From the NCBI RefSeq assembly GCF_037975245.1, contig NC_092569.1:6254501-6318500 (forward strand): a DNA stretch of 64,000 bases. The letters run 5' to 3'. Positions within the stretch are counted from its first letter, which is position 1. Every line of letters starts with the position of its first letter. The notes under the pieces are model-generated. The model ran no database searches, was not told the origin of the DNA, and saw only the letters and a program-made list of their open reading frames with translations. This DNA comes from Apostichopus japonicus. Its lineage: Eukaryota > Echinodermata > Holothuroidea > Aspidochirotida > Stichopodidae. Both the position numbers and the translations under genes were made by a program. This document shows, piece by piece, positions 37,938-49,595 of the stretch.

Positions 37938-40357
37938 ATCCTGAGGCTGAAGCTTGATTTACAGTCATGCTGCACCGATGACGAATGGACTCAGTACACT
38001 AACAAAATTAACTTGTGTTTGTCTCAGCAGAACATTGAACTCACAGAAAGAAGAAATAAGAAAATGACTGACCTTCAGAAAAGACGCAAACGTACCGCTT
38101 GCAACCGTTTTAGAAGGCCCCAGACTCCACCTGAGTCTGAACCACCATCCTCAACTGCAGTTGTTAACTTATCTTCTTCTACTCTTACCAGTGCAGACCT
38201 TAGGCTTCTCTCCAAAGGACTCAACTTCTGTCCTACTCCTCCAGCATTTGACCAAGCGGAACTGAGTCAAGATCTTACTCATTTCTTTCGCAGAATTCGC
38301 CTTCGTGAGTTTTTCCTAGATGATCCTCCTACTGAACGGGAACCCTTCTGCAAGAAAAGTTCTTGGATGCCTCCTAAGAACAGAGTCCCTGTTTTAGAAG
38401 CCTACACACAGGTCGTCAGCTCTGAGACTAACCAGTCAAACTCTCCTCTCCGCAGAACACACGACAACCTTCCTAGAGATGAGCGTACAGCACTCTCCTC
38501 ACTGATGTCTCGCAGTGACATCATCATCAAGCCAGCCGACAAAGGTTCTGCAGTTGTCATCCAGGATCGACAGGATTACATCAAGGAAGCCATGCGTCAT
38601 CTCTCCAACAGTGATATTTACACTCTTCTTGATTCTGATCCCACAGATATTTTCTCCCAGCAGATAAAACAGACCATCACTGATATGTACCAGCGGAACC
38701 AGATCTCTAAGAAGGCTGTTTCTTTCCTTTCTCCCACAGACTGTAAGGCAGCCAGGTTTTATCTCCTGCCCAAAATTCACAAGCCTGGTAACCCTGGTAG
38801 GCCTATCATCTCGGGCAATGGGTCCCCCACCGAGAAGATATCCTTGTTTGTGGACCACTTCATCAAACCTCTTGTTCCTCAGATTAATTCTTATATCCAT
38901 GACACTCCAGATTTCCTCAGGAAACTTGAAGATATCAAAAACCAAATCCCCAGTACAGCCATAATCGGTACTTTCGACGTCACTTCTCTGTACACTAACA
39001 TCCCTCATGCTGAAGGTATCGCAGCCACGTGTGCAGCCCTGTCTAAGAAGGTCCACCCTTGTCCACCCATCTCTGACATCAAAGCTCTCATGCAACAGGT
39101 TCTCACCAAAACAACTTCACGTTCATGGACAAGCATTACCTTCAAAGACACGGGACTGCCATGGGAACCAGGATGGCTCCTTCTTTTGCATGTCTGTTTA
39201 TGTCTAGCCTTGAAGAACGCATGCTCAGTACGGCTCCCTGCCGTCCCCTAATCTGGTGGCGCTACATTGATGACATCTTCTTCATTTGGACCAGTGATGA
39301 GGATAGCCTGCTCACCTTCATCAATCACATCAATTCTTTCCACAGCACCATCAAATTCACCTCTGATTACTCTCACCAACAGGTTAACTTTCTCGATGTG
39401 ACTGTTCGCAAGGAACACGGTTCTCTCTCTACAGACTTATACACCAAGCCCACTGACACACACCAGTATCTCCATTCTTCAAGCTGCCATCCCCGTCACT
39501 GCAAGTCTGGAATTGCCTACAGTCAAGCACTTCGTCTTCGTCGCATTTGCTCTAACAATTCCTCTTTCATTCGCCATACAGATGCTTTGGAAAAACACCT
39601 TATTGCCAGGGGCCATAGTGCCAGAAGGGTGCGTGAAGCCATTGAGAGAGTCCGCTCCCTTTCCAGATCATCTACTTTGGCAGTGAAAGACAAAAAGGGA
39701 CGAGATTGCGACAACAAGCTGCCCCTGGTTGTTACTTTCCACCCAAATCTTCCTCCCCTTCAGAAAATCACCTCTAACAACCACAACATTCTCCTGACTT
39801 CAGATAGACTCCAACGAGCCGTCCCTGAAAAACCCATCATCGCCTACAGACGACCACGCAACCTACGAGACCTTCTTGTACGCGCTGCTGTTCCACCTCT
39901 AACTTCTAACCCCACACCCATTCAGCATGGTACCTTCAAATGTGATCGTACTTCGAGATGCATCGTCTGCAGCCACCACATTGTTGAATCCAATTCCATC
40001 ACCAGCCACAGCATGCAACTCACACACAAGACTAAGGGTCACATCACTTGCACTACCACCAATGTCATCTATCTGATCTCTTGTAGAGTTTGCGGCATCC
40101 AGTATGTTGGCGAAACCAAAACCACCCTCAAGAAGCGATTCTATGGTCACAGATCCACAGTCAACACCATGAAGACTGAGACCCCAGTTGGAGAACATTT
40201 TAACCTTCCCAACCATACCATTAACGACATGTCCCTACAGGGGATTGAATCCTTAGGTAGCCGTCCTGACCTAGTACGCAGCAGAGAGAGGCTCTGGATG
40301 CAACGCCTCCGTACCATTCAACCTCATGGGCTGAACATTCAGGAAGGACATGACTAA
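37938..40357 (+). pseudogene. Penelope-like reverse transcriptase with GIY-YIG endonuclease, frameshifted
   Basis: Reverse transcriptase motifs in order: VVNLSSSTLTSADLRLLSKG near the N-terminus, IIKPADKGSAVVIQDR, YLLPKIHKPGNPGRPIISG, TFDVTSLYTNIPH, GTAMGTRMAPSFACLF and the catalytic RYIDDIFFIW (39263-39274 codes YIDD). A cysteine/histidine cluster (CDRTSRCIVC) and a GIY-YIG domain (NVIYLISCRVCGIQYVGET) follow, ending at TAA 40355-40357. The frame changes at the A-run 39108-39111, consistent with loss of one A, so the protein is split into two overlapping frames. With GIY-YIG it resembles endonuclease-bearing Penelope-like elements. Such proteins copy the element RNA at a cut site. This copy is inactive as read, unless the missing base is a sequencing error. 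Confidence 0.9.
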
Positions 40358-40664
40358 CTTTCCTCTGTTCCCTACTCCTTCTCCCCTTTCTCCCTCCCCC
40401 CCCTTTCACTCTTCTTCTCACAGCTCTCTTCCCCTCCATTTTTCTTCACACCTTTCTGTCTTTGTCCCTCTCCAGTTTATTCCCTACCCTGTGCCTTTAA
40501 TCCTCTCTTTGTCCCTCCACAGTTTATCTCCTTCCTCTCCTCTTCTCCTGTTGCTTTCTACTTATAATCCCCTTTCATCCATCTCATTGTGTTCACCGTG
40601 CTCATTAACCTGTCTGTATTCTGTGCGTGTTTTTGTCCCCTCTGTTACTGTAACTTGTCATTTA

Positions 40665-40703
40665 GCCTCTGAAGAAGATCCTGCTAGGATCGAAACGTCA
40701 GGC
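40665..40703 (+). ncRNA. Candidate hammerhead ribozyme motif of the Penelope element
   Basis: GCCT (40665-40668) pairs with AGGC (40700-40703) as stem I. CTGAAGA (40669-40675) is the first core strand. GATCCT/AGGATC form stem II with a 3-nt loop (77-82 with 86-91) and one unpaired A at 40676. GAAA (40692-40695) is the second core strand. CGTC leaves a minimal stem III, with the predicted cut after C40699. Penelope-like elements are known to carry such hammerheads with tiny stem III that may act as dimers. Confidence 0.55.
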
Positions 40704-40805
40704 CAACTTACTTTTACACATTCTATTACACAGGCCCTCTAGTGGATAAGCAGTTTGCTAACAGTTTTATTTTATTTTATTTTGATTGACGTCATAAACA
40801 CGTTA

Positions 40806-41985
40806 GTCCAGGAGCCCAGAAGGTTTATTCAGCTGAAGAGGTACAAAAGGTTTGGTGGCCTGATTGTGGTTGGTAGGTGACCAAGCTTCAATAAAATGTG
40901 TTGCTGCCGGGGCACACCCTGCATGGTAGGTGAGGGGGTCACAAAATAAGGGGGCAAAATATGCTTTTATTTAGCTGAAGAGGTACAAGCACGCAAGTTT
41001 GTGGGTTTTATACCCAGGAGGGTACCTTGCATCATGGTGGCAATGACAGCAATATCTTACTGCATGGGGCCCCAGACAGTAGCCCAAAAGAGGCCCGCCC
41101 ATATGGTATTATTCAGCTGAAAAGGTACAAGGGTGAATTCTTTTGCATTTGAACTATTACACATTGGGGTGTACTAAAACACTAATGACAGTAACTTCGT
41201 CCTGCATAGGGGCCCAAACAGTAGCCCTAAGAATGCGCCATGCGGTACAACCAGCTGTTGGCTAATTTATCTAGCTGAAAAGGTACATGAACAAAACTTG
41301 TTGGATACTGCTCCCAGCAAGACTAATTACATTGCTGTAGCAACAACAGAAATATCTGACTGCATTGGGCCCCAGACAGTAGCCCAAAGGAGGCCCGCCC
41401 AAATGAAATTATTCAGCTGAAAAGGTACAAGGGTGAATTCTTTTGCATTTGAACTATTACACATTGGGGTGTACTAAAACACTAATGACAGTAACTTTGT
41501 CCTGCATAGGGGCCCAAACAGTAGCCCTAAGAATGGGCCATGCGGTACAACCAGCTGTTGGCTAATTTATCTAGCTGAACAGGTACATGAACAAAACTTG
41601 TTGGATACTGCTCCCAGCAAGACTAATTACATTGCTGTAGCAACAACAGAAATATCTGACTGCACCGGGCCCCAGACAGTAGCCCAAAAGAGGCCCGCCC
41701 AAATGATATTATTCAGCTGAAAAGGTACAAGGGTGAATTCTTTTGCATTTGAACTATTACACATTGGGGTGTACTAAAACACTAATGACAGTAACTTTGT
41801 CCTGCATATATGCGCAAACAGTAACCTTAAAGATAGGCCCTGCAGCCCAACCAGCTGTTAGCTTATTTCCGTACCTGAACAGGTACATATACAAAACGTC
41901 TTAGATACCGCTTCGAGAAAGACTAACTCTATTGCTGCAGTAATGACAGCATATCTGCCTGCATGGGGCAAGACGGTGGATAACA
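40806..41985. repeat. Left arm of foldback element with 142/158-bp alternating repeats
   Basis: The motif AGCTGAA-A/G/C-AGGTAC occurs at 40831, 40973, 41115, 41273, 41415, 41573 and 41715, with a decayed copy near 41873. Spacings alternate 142 and 158, giving a 300-bp higher-order unit. The units at 41115-41414 and 41415-41714 are nearly identical. Confidence 0.8.
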
Positions 41986-44094
41986 ATTAAATGATCAAAT
42001 CGTGGTGACTACAAATTCTTCTGTTTCTCAAATACTCATTAGTTTAGCTATAAAATTCTAGTTAAAAGAAGAAAAATAATTACATCTGCTGGTTTCCACA
42101 TTTCTAGCAATTTCCATAAATTACTATATCCCATCCCTTTCAATTGACAAGCTTACTTTTTCCCAAACAATATTATTTTATTCATATTTTGAGGATTTTC
42201 GGGTAGTATTTATAATTAGGGCCAAGCTGGATGCACTCGGGCTACGCCCTCGTGCATCGCTTGCGTTATTTTAAAAGTATCTGTGTTTAATCACGGAAGT
42301 CTAATTAACCCCCGATCGTGCATTATCCTAGATAAACCCACGCTGACCGTTGATTAACTCCGTTCATTCATACCTTATGATTTTTGTCGATAAAAAGGCA
42401 AAAAATACAAACATTTTTTTAGCAGATTTGATAAAAGTGTTACCCGTAGAATTAGTTTATTAACTACCAAAACAACAATGCACATGTGCAAAATAAAAAA
42501 AAAAACGCCCAAATGATCACGAATATTCAAAACAATTTTACGGCTATCAGAATAAAAAATGCATCAAACATGGAAATGGAAGCAATAAGAAAGATTATAG
42601 ATTAACATGAACACAAATATTAACATGGACAGTTAATCAACATTCTTCGTACTTCCATAGCAACCGCGCCTCTCGGAACATATAGGGCCTAGGCCTACGT
42701 ACGTATATCATATCCCACATATACGTACGTACGTTCACATGTATGTCAACGAACGAGTGGACGGAAAATCTCGTCCAGCATAGTGTAACTTTGTGTTGAA
42801 TTATACGGTCAGTTTATTCATCATGAAATATATTAAATTAAACAGTTGAACTAGCTTAACGTTAGGCCTAGTTGAGAATTTTTTGTCTAGATCGATTATT
42901 TTGTTTTTAGGAAAACATTCACCAGGCCAGCGCTTTCTATGTCGTAAATAATCATTATACTGTGACATACATCAACACAATAGAACGGGCAGAAAGGTAA
43001 TATTCTCTATTGACAAGAACTTATGGATTCCATAGTTATTATGTAATAAAACCCATCTGTTTGCAGTGGTTAAAAACAAGACTTCCACCACACCCTGGAG
43101 CAACATTTCATCTGCTTGACATGTACAAAACCTGTAACCCAGAACCTGTGAGGCTGTTGAACATTGATGTAGTTTTGATATTTGGCCTTTTCTTGGTTGA
43201 CCCTAACATGTAACATTGTTTGGCAAAAAAAAATTACTGCAAAATATTACTCGCTAAGTCAACTGCTGTATTTTCCATGTTCTGCTGTGACAATGGACAA
43301 TAATAATGTCAGCAGCTTACATTTCAGAAAATTCCACTGACTTACAGTACTTCTTACTTTTCTGTACATGAATTCGTAACTTTTGTTCCTATCTATGAGC
43401 ATCTAGTAACACTCCTTCGTTATAATCCTGTGTGCTAAACTTTATGTTATCAAAATTATACAAATATTAGTGAAACAGCATGCATGGGAGTAAGCAGGTG
43501 GCTGTACGTTTGATCTTATAAAGCAAATAAATGTTGCCTAAGATATACAAAATGGTGTCATATTGACTGTTTACGGTACATTATCCTAGTGTACAGTACA
43601 TGTTTTATGGATGTTACTATATGTTATCATTTTAACCAAAAATGTAAATATGTTACTTCAGCAAGTGATGATGTTAAACATGCCTTCATGTGATTATCAC
43701 TGATAAATCATTACGATCAATGATTGAGCAATTTGAATCAAAGTATATCAGTACAATGCTACAACGATGGAGACCAACTTTGAGTTAATTAGGGCCAATA
43801 CAATGTTTTAGGTCATTCTGAAAGATACAATTCTGGCTACACAAAGTATATTAAATTACATTTCAAACAGTGCACCTATCATAGCGTTCAGGTATGGCAT
43901 TCACAGTTTTGAATTGCCTCGTTATCCACTTATAAGGTACGTTACACTGGATTTCTAACGAAGAAGACAAATAACGACCAGGTCCAATAAATCATAAACC
44001 TCCTGTAATTATATTATTTCTGTTTTCTCTCACTGCTCGTCCAATCGTGGCAAGATACAATAAACATGAAAGGAGGGGCCATGTTGGGCTATAT

Positions 44095-45661
44095 TGTCTG
44101 GGCCCCAGTGCAGAACGAAGTTGGTGTCATTGGTAGACCTACTTGGGTAAACCTAAATGTATCAGCATCAATGCTGAAAGATTCACCATTGTACTACTTT
44201 GACTGAATAACACCAAACGGGCCTTTCGGGACCACTGTCTGGAGCCCCATGCAAGCAAATATCGCTGTTATTGCTATAATAATATAACAAATATTGCTAG
44301 GGCCAATCTCCAACAAGTTGAATTTATGTACCTTCTACTAAATCAGTCAAAGACTGATAAGGCAACAGGGCCTATTTTTAGAGCTACTGTTTGGGCCCCT
44401 ATGCAGGACAAAGATACTGTCATTAGTATTTTAGTATACCCCAATGTGTATTAGTTCAAATGCAAAGGGATCTACTCTTTTGGGCCACTGTCTGGGGCCC
44501 AATGCAGTCAGATATTGCTGTTATTGCTACAGCAAACTAATTAGTCTTGCTGGGAGCAGTATCCAACAACTTTTGTTTATGTACCTGTTCAGCTAGAAAA
44601 ATTAGCTAACCACTGGTTGGGTCGAAGGGCCTATCTTTAGGGTTACTGTTTGGGCCCCTATGAAGGACAAAGTTACTGTCATTAGTGATTGAGTATACCC
44701 CAATGTGTAATAGTTCAAATGCAAAAGGATCTACCCTTGTACCTTTTTAGCTGAATAATACCACGTGGGCGGGGCCTCTTTTGGGCCACTGTCTGGGGCC
44801 CCATGCAGTCAGATATTTCTGTTGTTGCTACAGCAACGTAATTAGTCTTGCTGGGAGCAGTATCCAACAAGTTTTGTTCATGTACCTGTTCAGCTAGATA
44901 AATTAGCCAACAGCTGGTTGTACCGCATGGCCCATTCTTAGGGCTACTGTTTGGGCCCCTATGCAGGACAAATTTACTGTCATTAGTGTTTTAGTACACC
45001 CCAATGTGTAATAGTTCAAATGCAAAAGAATTCACCCTTGTACCTTTTCAGCTGAATAATTTCATTTGGGCAGGCCTCTTTTGGGCTACTGTCTGGGGCC
45101 CGGTGCAGTCAGATATTTCTGTTGTTGCTACAGCAATGTAATTAGTCTTGCTGGGAGCAGTATCCAACAAGTTTTGTTCATGTACCTGTTCAGCTAGATA
45201 AATTAACCAACAGCTGGTTGTATCGCATGGCCCATTCTTAGGGCTACTGTTTGGGCCCCAATGCAGGACAAAGTTACTGTCATTAGTGTTATAGTACACC
45301 CCAACGTGTAATAGTTCAAATGCAAAAGGATCTACCCTTGTACCTTTTCAGCTGAATAATACCATATGGGCGGGCCTCTTTTGGGCTACTGTCTGGGGCC
45401 CCATGCAGTCAGATATTGCTGTCATTGCCACTATGATGCAAGGTACCCTCCTGGGTATAAAACCCACGAACTTGCGTGCTTGTACCTCTTCAGCTAAATA
45501 AAAGCATATTTTGCCCCCTTATTTTGTGACCCTCTCACCTACCATGCAGGGTGTGCCCCGGCAGCAACACATTTTATTGAAGCTTGGTCACCTACCAACA
45601 CAATCAGGCCACCAAACCTTTTGTACCTCTTCAGCTGAATAAACCTTCTGGGCTCCTGGAC
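44095..45661. repeat. Right arm of foldback element, inverted
   Basis: Reverse complement of the left arm. GTACCT-N-TTCAGCT occurs near 44581, 44739, 44881, 45040, 45182, 45341, 45481 and 45623, with a diverged copy near 44329. The arm is about 400 bp longer than the left one, as if it carried one or more extra units. Confidence 0.75.
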
Positions 45662-47771
45662 TACGTGTGGGTGTATCATGTAACTAGTGTCTGCTTGTAC
45701 AACGCTCTGGTGTGTATAGCAGGCATACCGATATTGACCTAGGCAAGGTTGCAATGGAGATGAACAATTCATAACTGGCATTCATTTGGAGCTGATCTCC
45801 TTTATCTAAATCTTATCCTTATGAACCCATGGTTAAAATAATTTATGTTTTGATAAAATACTCTAATTCTACTGGGTAAGTGGCCGGGGAATGGCATAAG
45901 GGATCCTTACCACCATTATATCTAACTCTATTTCTTCAGACGTTTTTCATTAAATAGTTTCAGTATTTGTTGGTATAACAGATCCCTCTTTTTATTCCCC
46001 TGTTTGTTAGTACATTCAATAGGACATAAATCCCGTCTTGCAATGATCTTCTAGCCCTATTATTCCCCAACAGTACCCGTATTCATTCTACACATAAACC
46101 TATCTTTGATATCAACTGTGCTTTGCGACTGGTAAGTGATACAAGCTTCGTTATAGGAATTTGGAACTGAGTGGATGGGGGTGACCAGTATTGTAAAAAG
46201 GCTTTGGGTGGAACACGAATTCTCATGTGGCACTACCTACGGTAATCCACCCCCTCTCTCTTAACCCTTTACCTCAGTAATATAACCCCAACCCCTACCA
46301 CTCTACCATATACACTCTATTCACTTACCCTAAACATACGCCTAACCCTAGCTCTTATCGTTTAACATCATCAATTCATATTAACTGTCGAATATTTCTT
46401 CTACGGGGCCATACCCTTGATTACTGGTGCTCTTCAGAATTAAGAAATCTATTCCATTTATATTTAGATCTAAGCCAAACCCAGACCCACCATTACGAAC
46501 ATTACGAAAACCAAGTGTGCGTTCCACCTGTCCCTGAATTACCAATCAACATATATGTAACATTCTGAAATTGAAATAGGACACCGTATCGTAATAAGTA
46601 TGACGGTTTTTATTCTCGTGATGCGCAATTCACATCAACACTGGCAGATCCGTGTAAGATGAGAATCCCAACTACCAAAACTGTAAATAAATAAGGGCGT
46701 TTTTATCATTTACATTTGTCAGTTGAGTAAACTTGCAGTACCACTGGCTGTTATAACATTAACGTGAGTTAGTTGAAGTTTAGTTTAGTTTATTTATTTC
46801 TACCATTTCACAACACACACCCCCCCCCAAAAAAGAAATATAAGTTCCTTTACTATTTTATATTCGTGCATAGATAAGACATGGTTTGGATCGATTGTCC
46901 AGACTGATGCTGATTTAGGATTAACAAAAGAGACAATGTAATGGCAGAGGAATCATAACAAGCATAAGATTTTCTGGTCTGGTGCCCCCCCCCTCTCTTC
47001 CTCCCCACAAAAAAAAAACATGATTGTGGAACAAGTTAAACCTAAATACATGCCAATTCTTCTTTCCTTGACAAACATAATTTACATTCATACACATGCA
47101 TATATACATTAAAACTCGTAAACATTTCAAAATACATTTATATCAGGATTAAACATGTTTACACAATTACACATTTACATACACTTATTAAGAGCTTCAT
47201 AAGAAGAATTACGTGACGTTGGCTGGTGAAGTTTGAGTGTGGCGTTTCAGTGAAATTTTAAAATTAATTAAGGATGTCGTATATATTTAATTGCTTGAAA
47301 TTAAATTCCTGAGGATGACACCATGATCACGAATATGCAATTGATTTATTTATATCTCAGTAATATCTGAATCATTTTACTAATTGATACAGAAACAATT
47401 CTCATCCTGCAAGACTATTAAACTATTAGACTATGTCTAACTTTGAACATAATATATGACCGCCGGATTTAAATAAAACCAAACAGGAATCATTTTTGGA
47501 AGGCACACAGTGTACTTGCTTAAATTTAAAGACGATATGTGATGGGACTTTACAAGATCATGAAACTTTACAACAGAGACTTCTTTCTCTTTTTGGTTTT
47601 TGTTCATATATTGTTCATGTATATTCACATCGGAATGGCAAACCATTCAGGTATCATTCCTAACAATCCACCGAATTCGAGTCACTCCAAGATTAATGTA
47701 TGTCGTCCAGTTACAGAGTTGTTGAAAATTGACAATTCACAATCATGGACGTTAAATACGAATGTAAGAGA

Positions 47772-47895
47772 CTGACTTCGGTCAGCTTGCGGCTTTGATA
47801 AGCCGAGGATGGCTTCTTGGCGTGTTCCTGCTTGCAGGAGGATCTAAAATACATACATATATACACACATACATACATACAAACACCTACATCAT
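47772..47895 (+). repeat. Putative short interspersed insert with three hairpins and CATA-rich tail
   Basis: Three perfect stem-loops in 68 bases: CTGAC-TTCG-GTCAG (47772-47785), CGGCTT-TGAT-AAGCCG (47790-47805) and TCCTGC-TT-GCAGGA (47826-47839 with adjacent bases paired). A CATA/CATAC microsatellite follows. The homologous spacers around 8530 and 24560 lack the block. No pol III boxes were found. Confidence 0.5.
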
Positions 47896-48934
47896 TTATA
47901 TAATGCGGACTCTACAGCCTTGCATAATATTTGTAGAATGGAAAAGAGCTGACCACTTCCTGGATTACTCACAAGCTGGTCATTAAGGGCACGGCGGTTT
48001 TTTACCGATCAGGAACCTTGCCTATTATTAGTTACGAGAGCCCGAAGATTGGGTCATTTAGTCAAAACCTCTTCATTCAGAAACACTAGAGTATCCATAA
48101 GTTGTAATCCAAAGACATAAAGTGGTATAATAATGAGTTAACCGCACTAACCTAGATATACCGCTATAATGTGAGTTTATGGAGTTTGTCACAGGTCAAG
48201 ATATTTACTTTTGTTTAAAGACCACCCTGTGAGAAATTTACATTCTTTTTGCACGTTAAAGGTATTTCCACTAGGCTAGTGCCAATGTAAGGTAACTGTA
48301 TTGGTAAGTGTACTGGTTAGTGTGTAACGTTTCGAATGGGTTACCCCGTGTCCTCAAGTAAGTAACGCATACAAGAAAAGTATTTTCACTTGACTATTTT
48401 CAGGGTTTTTGTATTTTGTATTATGTGTCTGCTGCACATACCGGTGAATAATTCACTACACCTCAATTCCTGTACACCCTTCGTCTTTTGCGTACTTTGA
48501 CTTACACCGACCCGCGACAGAGTTAGCAGACGATTATCTCCAGCAATTAGTTCGATCATGTCCGAAGTGAGACAGAACATACCCAGCTCTTTAATACATA
48601 CTAGGCATCAGGAGAATACATCATTTATACTCACAATGTGCAGGCATGTAAAGGTTGAGGCATACGTATCTTCAACTGAAAGAAAGTATCTTTATGAAAT
48701 GTATCTCCCGGTTAAGATTCTGTTAGAGTGTACGCATCGGTTCACACTTGGAGAGGAAATGTTTATGTTACACCCTGAAGTTCTGATAGAATATAGGATT
48801 TCCTTTGCTATTAATTTTTGTACTGAATTTTTTTACTATTAAAAGCAAAGAAAGTAACCACGTAAGTATCCACAAGATGGTTTAACATAAAGTGTAACCA
48901 TTTACTCCATATTTAGTCAGTATTTAAATTAAGT

Positions 48935-49126
48935 TTATTACCTCACAGGTACCCATTTAACCACTGGGTGGAGAGAGGCAAGTGAGATAAAGCATCTTAC
49001 TCAAGGACACAACGTAATGAAATAGGCATGAATCGAACCAGCAATCATTGGATCACGAGTCCGACGCCTTAGCCAATTGGCCACCACGCTCTCATTATCA
49101 CTATAATATGTCAATGTGTTCTCATT
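48935..49126 (-). mobile_element. tRNA-derived SINE
   Basis: On the minus strand, a tRNA-like head has an A box (TGGCCAATTGG, 49073-49083) and a B box (GGTTCGATTC, 49030-49039). It is followed by a body reading GTGTCCTTGAGTAAGATGC, then CTCTCTCCACCCAGTGG and AATGGGTACCTG, and a short AATAAA tail. TTTAAATTAAGT flanks it at 48923-48934 and 49127-49138, a possible 12-bp target duplication, although the right copy lies about 30 nt beyond the tRNA head. It is not a functional tRNA gene. Confidence 0.75.
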
Positions 49127-49310
49127 TTTAAATTAAGTAAATCACTTAAAAAAAAAACTAATAAAAAACCCAAATATTTAAGAAGACAAATATTACAAAT
49201 TTGCTGATTCTACCTGTTTATTAATATAATAATTATACTATGAAGATTCTATGAAGATTCCCCCACGACTGACCTTAATGTAACCCCATGAACCATTGTC
49301 AATGAAAGTC

Positions 49311-49318
49311 TATAAATA
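49311..49318 (+). promoter_or_regulatory. Putative TATA box of gene D
   Basis: TATAAATA, 278 nt upstream of the ATG (49596), in a block conserved with the C flank, where the same site reads CTAAAAAC (about 25289-25296). A start site near 49340-49350 would give a 5' leader of about 250 nt. Confidence 0.4.
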
Positions 49319-49595
49319 CCCACCGCGTAATTTCATCATATATATATCCGTGTTGAAATATCTACCGATGTGAATAACTGACGTTCATCACAAAGTCATA
49401 ATGTTGAAGGGAACATTATGAGTGTAATATGAAAAATAACACAATGGGTAACAAATGGCCAGTGTCCTTCACTGTAGGCTACATGTTAATTTACAAGATT
49501 CAGGATTTCCAACTACACCTTGCTAATAATCATTATCAACGTTTATTTCAGAAGAGAGCAGTTCACTGAACACTCCAGTTCACTTCAACATCAAG

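Larger units (their letters stand above)
37936..40803 (+). mobile_element. Penelope-like retroelement, 5'-truncated
   Basis: Carries a Penelope-type reverse transcriptase and GIY-YIG endonuclease frame (37938-40357), a C/T-rich 3' region (40358-40600) and a hammerhead-like motif (40665-40703). The left end abuts TACGTG (37930-37935). The right copy of this 6-bp repeat is recovered as TA plus CGTG at 45662-45667, split by the foldback element. The reading frame is already open at the first base, so the 5' part is missing. The flanks join into spacer sequence homologous to 22320-22360, the unoccupied site. Confidence 0.85.
40806..45661. mobile_element. Foldback-type element, 4.86 kb, long inverted arms, TA target duplication
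   Basis: Starts GTCCAGGAGCCCAGAAGG and ends with its reverse complement CCTTCTGGGCTCCTGGAC; TA flanks both ends (40804-40805, 45662-45663). The arms are long inverted repeats built from tandem subunits. The interior (about 42000-44090) is AT-rich and shows no transposase; its longest frame (43010-43213) matches nothing I know. It contains a small dyad at about 42230-42260 (GCACTCGGGCTACGCCCTCGTGC). It is probably non-autonomous and moved by a transposase elsewhere. Confidence 0.8.
45664..49595. other. Spacer and 5' flank of gene D
   Basis: Resumes spacer sequence homologous to 22350 onward. It differs by a 47655-47895 insertion with three hairpins, an unexplained block at about 48090-48850 absent from the other spacers, and a SINE (about 48935-49126). 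C-runs and A-runs occur at 46820-46840 and 46985-47020. The last about 450 bases (49190-49595) match the 5' flank of gene C and include a TATA box. No gene recognised. Confidence 0.55.

Noticed and set aside
38499-39095. Minus-strand frame of 198 codons
   Set aside because: Antisense of the Penelope reverse transcriptase; no independent motif.
40350-40742. Ser/Pro-rich frame of 130 codons
   Set aside because: Translation of the C/T-rich 3' region of the Penelope element; low complexity.
40831-41886. Regularly spaced short repeats, CRISPR-like at first sight
   Set aside because: The intervening sequences are themselves repeated and inverted in the other arm; eukaryotic context.
43010-43213. 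67-codon frame in the core of the foldback element
   Set aside because: Short, isolated, no transposase motif recognised.
47539-47775. 78-codon frame with a hydrophobic N-terminal stretch
   Set aside because: Looks like a signal peptide, but homologous spacer sequence near 8460 and 24510 does not keep the frame, and part of it lies in a spacer insertion.
48558-48842. 94-codon frame upstream of gene D
   Set aside because: No recognisable family; lies in a block absent from the other spacers. Left unannotated as a gene.
49030-49094. Possible tRNA gene on minus strand
   Set aside because: A and B boxes are present but it continues into a SINE body and lacks a convincing cloverleaf acceptor stem.
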